Shown here: positions 60,922 through 64,000 of the stretch, piece after piece | Numbering within the stretch: the first letter of the stretch is position 1 | How the letters are laid out: each line of letters opens with the position of its first letter | NCBI RefSeq assembly: GCF_000295095.1 | Contig: NZ_JH806633.1 | Location: forward strand, 859,797 to 923,796 | Length of the DNA stretch: 64,000 nt | Reading direction: 5' to 3' | Source: Actinomyces timonensis DSM 23838 | GTDB lineage: Bacteria > Actinomycetota > Actinomycetes > Actinomycetales > Actinomycetaceae | The notes under the pieces: generated by a model | The model's input: the letters and a program-made list of their open reading frames with translations, nothing else | Databases searched by the model: none | What the model was told of the DNA's origin: nothing | Position numbers and translations under genes: made by a program

Positions 60922-63324
60922 GTGCTCGCCCCCTCCTCCCGCCTTCTCGCCCGCCGAGCCCTGCGCAAGCACCCCGGCCTGGTGGGCACCATCGGCGCGC
61001 TCTCACTGATCACCGGTCTTCTGGTCTACGCCGCTCTGATGATGCTCACCCAGCACGGCTCCTACCTGAGCGCCAAGACCCGCGAATGGAACTTCCCCGA
61101 TGTCACCGCCATTGCCCCGAGCGGGGAGGGCGCCGACACCATCACATCCACGCTTGGGGCCGACGAGCGTGTCGCCGACCTGGAGACCGACGAGACGGTG
61201 CTCTCCCAGGGCTCGATCCCCTACGGCGATTCCACGCTTCCCACCACCTATCTCTTCTACGACGCCGGAGCGGCACCCAGGATCGGGTCATGGGACGTCG
61301 TCGAAGAGCTCGGCTCACCCGTAGCGGATCCGGTGTGGGCCCCAAGCGCGTTGAAGACGGCGGGCGGCTACTCCCTTGGGGATGAGCTGGTCTTCTCCTC
61401 GCCCCTGGGCGAGCGCCGCTTCCACATCCAGGGATTCGTGGAGTCCAGCGCTGGCGGGACGCCACTGCTGGGGATGCTGTGGCTCGGCCTGCCGAGTGAC
61501 GCCTTCCATGCCCTCCGCGACCAGGCGCGCGAGTACTACACGGACCTGGCCGCGCAGCAGGCGGCGGGCGGCGAGTCGCGGATATCGCCGGACTCGGTGC
61601 CCGGCTGGGTGCCCTCATCGATGATCAAGGCGCGTCTGGTGGATCCGCAGGAGGACACGAGCGCCATCATCCGGGTCGTCTCAGATCTGGACGTCCCCGG
61701 GGCGAGGACCTATGACAGGGACATGCTGGCCATCGCGCAGAGCACCACCGTCGGGCTGATCGCCGTCATCATGCTCCTGTTCTCGACGATGATCACCACG
61801 ATCTCGATCGTCATCCAGGCGTTCCTCCAGCGCGCCGCTATCCGGGACGATCTGACGACGCTCGGGGCGCTGCGCGCGATGGGGTACACGACCCGCGGGG
61901 TCTTGCGCCCGATGGTGCTCTGCTTCGCCCTGATCGCCCTGCTGGGCGCCGCTCTCGGCGCCGCGGGGAGCCACGGCGTCCTGCCCCACATGGCCGAGAT
62001 CCTGAGCTCGCAGACGGGCATCACATGGAGGCCGAGCATCGACCCTCTCCTTCTGACGGGCACTGCCTGCGCGCTGGCGCTCCTCGTGTGGGTGACCGGG
62101 GCCGTCGTCGCCCGACGGGTCAGGAGGATGGGGGCCGTTGAGGCGCTCCATGGCGGCGCGTCGGCCCACTCGTTCCGCCACGCGGGTCTCAGGCTCGACC
62201 TCCTGCCAGGGCGGCTCGCCACACGCCTCGGCCTGAAATCGATGCTATCCGCGCCAGGGCGCACGACGCTGATCATGGTGGTGGCGATGGCCTGCACGAT
62301 GGCCGCGGTGTTCTCGGTGGCGGGTCTGGGCGCGCTCGCGGATAAGGACCGCGCCAAGGACACGCTGCTCGGCGCCACTATCGCCGATATAGAGATCAGG
62401 GGGCGGACGAGTGCCGACGTGCCGACCGCTGTTCAGAAGGCGTCCTCGATCGCCGGGGTTGAGGAGGCGCTGCCGCTGTCCTACGAGTCGCTCGTCATCA
62501 ACGGGAGCGACGTGAGCGCCGAGGTGGTGGACGATCCTGAGAGCGCGCCGCAGAGCGCCATCTACGAGGGCCGGCCGGCCACGCATGCCAATGAGATCGT
62601 CATCGGACCGGCGATCGCCAAGCGCTACGGCTTGGAGCCCAATGACACGTGGACGGTGACGACGAAAGAGGCCAGCGCGGAGCTCCTCGTCACCGGCCTG
62701 GCCAGTGGGACGAGCAACGGAGGGAACTTCATCATGCTCAGCCAGAAGGCGTTCCACCAGCTCAGCCCGACGACCGAGCTCGCCGGAGCGGTGGTCTACC
62801 TCGATAGCGCCGCCGATGCCGACAGCGTCACACGAGCGCTGCAGGACGAGCTCGGCAGTGGGTACCGGGTGAGCAACTACGGGAAGAACATCGCCATCCA
62901 GATAGACAGCGCCGTCTCCGTCGTCCCTATCCTGTCCAGGACGCTCATAGCGTTCACCGCGCTGGTCATCGTGCTCGTGATCGCGCTCGTCACGGCATCG
63001 CAGGTGGCGCGGTCGCGCGAGACCTCGGGGCTCCTCAAGGCCCTGGGGCTGACCTCGGCCCAAGCGGCGGCAAGGATCCGCTGGAGCATCCTGCCGCCGC
63101 TGCTGATCGGCACGGCACTTGGATTCGCGATAGGGATCCCCCTCGTCAAGCCGATGCTCGTCGGAATGCTCAGCGGGATAGGGATCATGCGGATCAGCAC
63201 CGCGATCCCCGTGTCGCCCCCGCTCCTGATGACGGCAGGCATCATGGTCACCGCCATGGTGGCGGCGAGGCTGGCGACACGCCCCATTCGCGGGATCACC
63301 GCCTATTCGCTCATGACGGAGTGA
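60922..63324 (+). CDS. FtsX/MacB-type ABC transporter permease
   Basis: An 800-residue permease with an N-terminal membrane segment, a large extracytoplasmic domain (to about residue 255), three membrane segments (290-400), a second extracytoplasmic domain and four C-terminal segments. This duplicated FtsX layout is usual for transporters involved in envelope stress or lantibiotic resistance. GTG at 60922 chosen because it follows the ATPase stop by 1 base; an ATG at 60904 overlaps the ATPase. The gene converges on and overlaps the MMPL remnant by 14 bases. Confidence 0.9.
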   Translation: MLAPSSRLLARRALRKHPGLVGTIGALSLITGLLVYAALMMLTQHGSYLSAKTREWNFPDVTAIAPSGEGADTITSTLGADERVADLETDETVLSQGSIPYGDSTLPTTYLFYDAGAAPRIGSWDVVEELGSPVADPVWAPSALKTAGGYSLGDELVFSSPLGERRFHIQGFVESSAGGTPLLGMLWLGLPSDAFHALRDQAREYYTDLAAQQAAGGESRISPDSVPGWVPSSMIKARLVDPQEDTSAIIRVVSDLDVPGARTYDRDMLAIAQSTTVGLIAVIMLLFSTMITTISIVIQAFLQRAAIRDDLTTLGALRAMGYTTRGVLRPMVLCFALIALLGAALGAAGSHGVLPHMAEILSSQTGITWRPSIDPLLLTGTACALALLVWVTGAVVARRVRRMGAVEALHGGASAHSFRHAGLRLDLLPGRLATRLGLKSMLSAPGRTTLIMVVAMACTMAAVFSVAGLGALADKDRAKDTLLGATIADIEIRGRTSADVPTAVQKASSIAGVEEALPLSYESLVINGSDVSAEVVDDPESAPQSAIYEGRPATHANEIVIGPAIAKRYGLEPNDTWTVTTKEASAELLVTGLASGTSNGGNFIMLSQKAFHQLSPTTELAGAVVYLDSAADADSVTRALQDELGSGYRVSNYGKNIAIQIDSAVSVVPILSRTLIAFTALVIVLVIALVTASQVARSRETSGLLKALGLTSAQAAARIRWSILPPLLIGTALGFAIGIPLVKPMLVGMLSGIGIMRISTAIPVSPPLLMTAGIMVTAMVAARLATRPIRGITAYSLMTE

Positions 63325-63887
63325 GCGCCGCGGTCAGGCAACGGCGCCGCGAGGCCCTCCTCCCCCGCGGCGCCCGCGCCGACCGGAAGGGAGCCCACCA
63401 GTTCGCCTCGCCCAGGAGGTTCATCAGCGAGGGGAGCACCAGGACGCGCAGCACCGTGGCGTCGAGCAGGATCGCCATGCCCAGTCCGACCCCGATCTGC
63501 TTGAGCTCGATGAAGCTCAGGGCGCCGAACACAGAGAAGACACCCACCATGACCAGCGCGGCGCTCGTGATGACGCCAGCGGTGCGGACCGTCCCCCTCT
63601 CGATGGCATCCCGAGTGGGCAGGCCGGACTCTCTCGCCTCCTTGATACGGCTGAAGACGAAGACGTGGTAATCGAGCGACAACCCGGAGAGGACGACGAA
63701 GAGCATCAATGGCACCCATGAGACGACGTGCTCGGTGGAGTCGAACCCGAGGAGGCCCTCCGCCCAGCGTCCCTGGAACACCACTGTGAGGAAGCCGAAG
63801 CTCGCGGCTGAGGAGAGCAGGTTGAGCACGACAGTGGTCGCGGCGATGACAGGCGATCCGAAGGCCATGAGCATCACGATGACAGTG
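63311..63887 (-). pseudogene. MMPL/RND transporter, C-terminal remnant
   Basis: About 190 residues of the C-terminal membrane half of an MMPL-family transporter: LLSSAASFGFLTVVFQGRW, LFVVLSGLSLDYHVFVFSRIKEARESG and VMVGVFSVFGALSFIELKQIGVGLGMAILLDATVLR. Intact members exceed 700 residues. Upstream on the minus strand the frame ends at a TGA (63890-63892) and family sequence stops at about 63886. The gene was therefore cut, probably by the element that begins at 63888. Confidence 0.85.
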
Positions 63888-64000
63888 TGTCAAGCCCCGG
63901 GTTCCGGAGACCGTTGCGCGACTGCGAGTATAACGGCGGGCCTGGGTTGTGGGGCTGCCGCTGGGATCGTCGGCGGTGACGGCGAAAGTGGGCGCGCGTT
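63888..64000. mobile_element. Probable end of an IS3-family insertion sequence
   Basis: Sequence beginning TGTCAAGCCCCGGGTTCCGG just inside the broken MMPL gene resembles the terminal inverted repeats of IS3-family elements (TGxxCxGCCCCGGGTT). The remainder of the window (to 64000) carries no other recognisable gene. No transposase is in view, so the assignment is tentative. Confidence 0.45.

Overview
The window is a single chromosomal stretch of a very GC-rich actinobacterium. Evidence for this: suf genes in the order sufR-B-D-C-S-U-sufT, a tlyA-nadK-recN-steA-mctB block, actinobacterial families DUF3145 and DUF3043, a FasR/PucR-type regulator beside acpP-fabF, and many genes that look leaderless. 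The gene set fits an Actinomycetaceae (Actinomyces-like) organism. That placement is an inference from content and layout, not from a search.

Layout. 0-6.3 kb: end of an electron-transfer flavoprotein operon (fixB, then an internally deleted fixC-fixX fusion), aspartate ammonia-lyase, then a fatty-acid cluster (PucR/FasR regulator, acpP, fabF, DUF3145) without fabD or fabH. 6.4-10.6 kb: peptide deformylase and a DUF1800/DUF1501 pair. 10.55-11.53 kb: a gene-free stretch packed with short tandem arrays of 19- or 20-bp units. 11.5-15.8 kb: tRNA-Asn, an uncharacterised gene coupled to dnaG, and dgt. 16.0-22.8 kb: a maltose-type sugar locus (amylase-like pseudoenzyme, binding protein, two permeases, LacI regulator). 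22.5-29.1 kb: glycerate-kinase-like protein, M20 peptidase, DUF3043 membrane protein, aldo/keto reductase, pyrD and a zinc metallopeptidase. 29.1-32.1 kb: a three-gene phospholipid cluster in which two genes are disrupted. 32.2-36.7 kb: DUF488, a MerR regulator with a textbook 19-bp-spacer target promoter, an ABC exporter and a flavodoxin. 36.8-43.5 kb: the complete suf operon. 43.7-45.4 kb: NUDIX hydrolase and inositol monophosphatase. 45.4-57.9 kb: an eleven-gene minus-strand run ending in MurJ and a glycosyltransferase. 58.0-63.3 kb: a two-component system and an FtsX-type ABC transporter. 63.3-64.0 kb: a truncated MMPL gene abutting a probable IS end.

How the parts work together. The sugar locus looks like uptake of malto-oligosaccharides controlled by its LacI protein. 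The suf operon is a self-contained Fe-S assembly unit with its own regulator. The long minus-strand run couples NAD phosphorylation, rRNA methylation and DNA repair to envelope functions (SteA, MctB, MraY-like, MurJ, GT4). The two-component system probably drives the adjacent ABC transporter.

The most unusual signals are: (a) arrays of 19-bp and 20-bp units upstream of tRNA-Asn, (b) a separate 22-bp repeat family in two intergenic sites 8 kb apart, (c) a -10 hexamer placed 6-7 nt before the start codon of at least 13 genes, and (d) several genes caught in decay (fixC-fixX, cdsA-like, CDP-alcohol transferase, MMPL).
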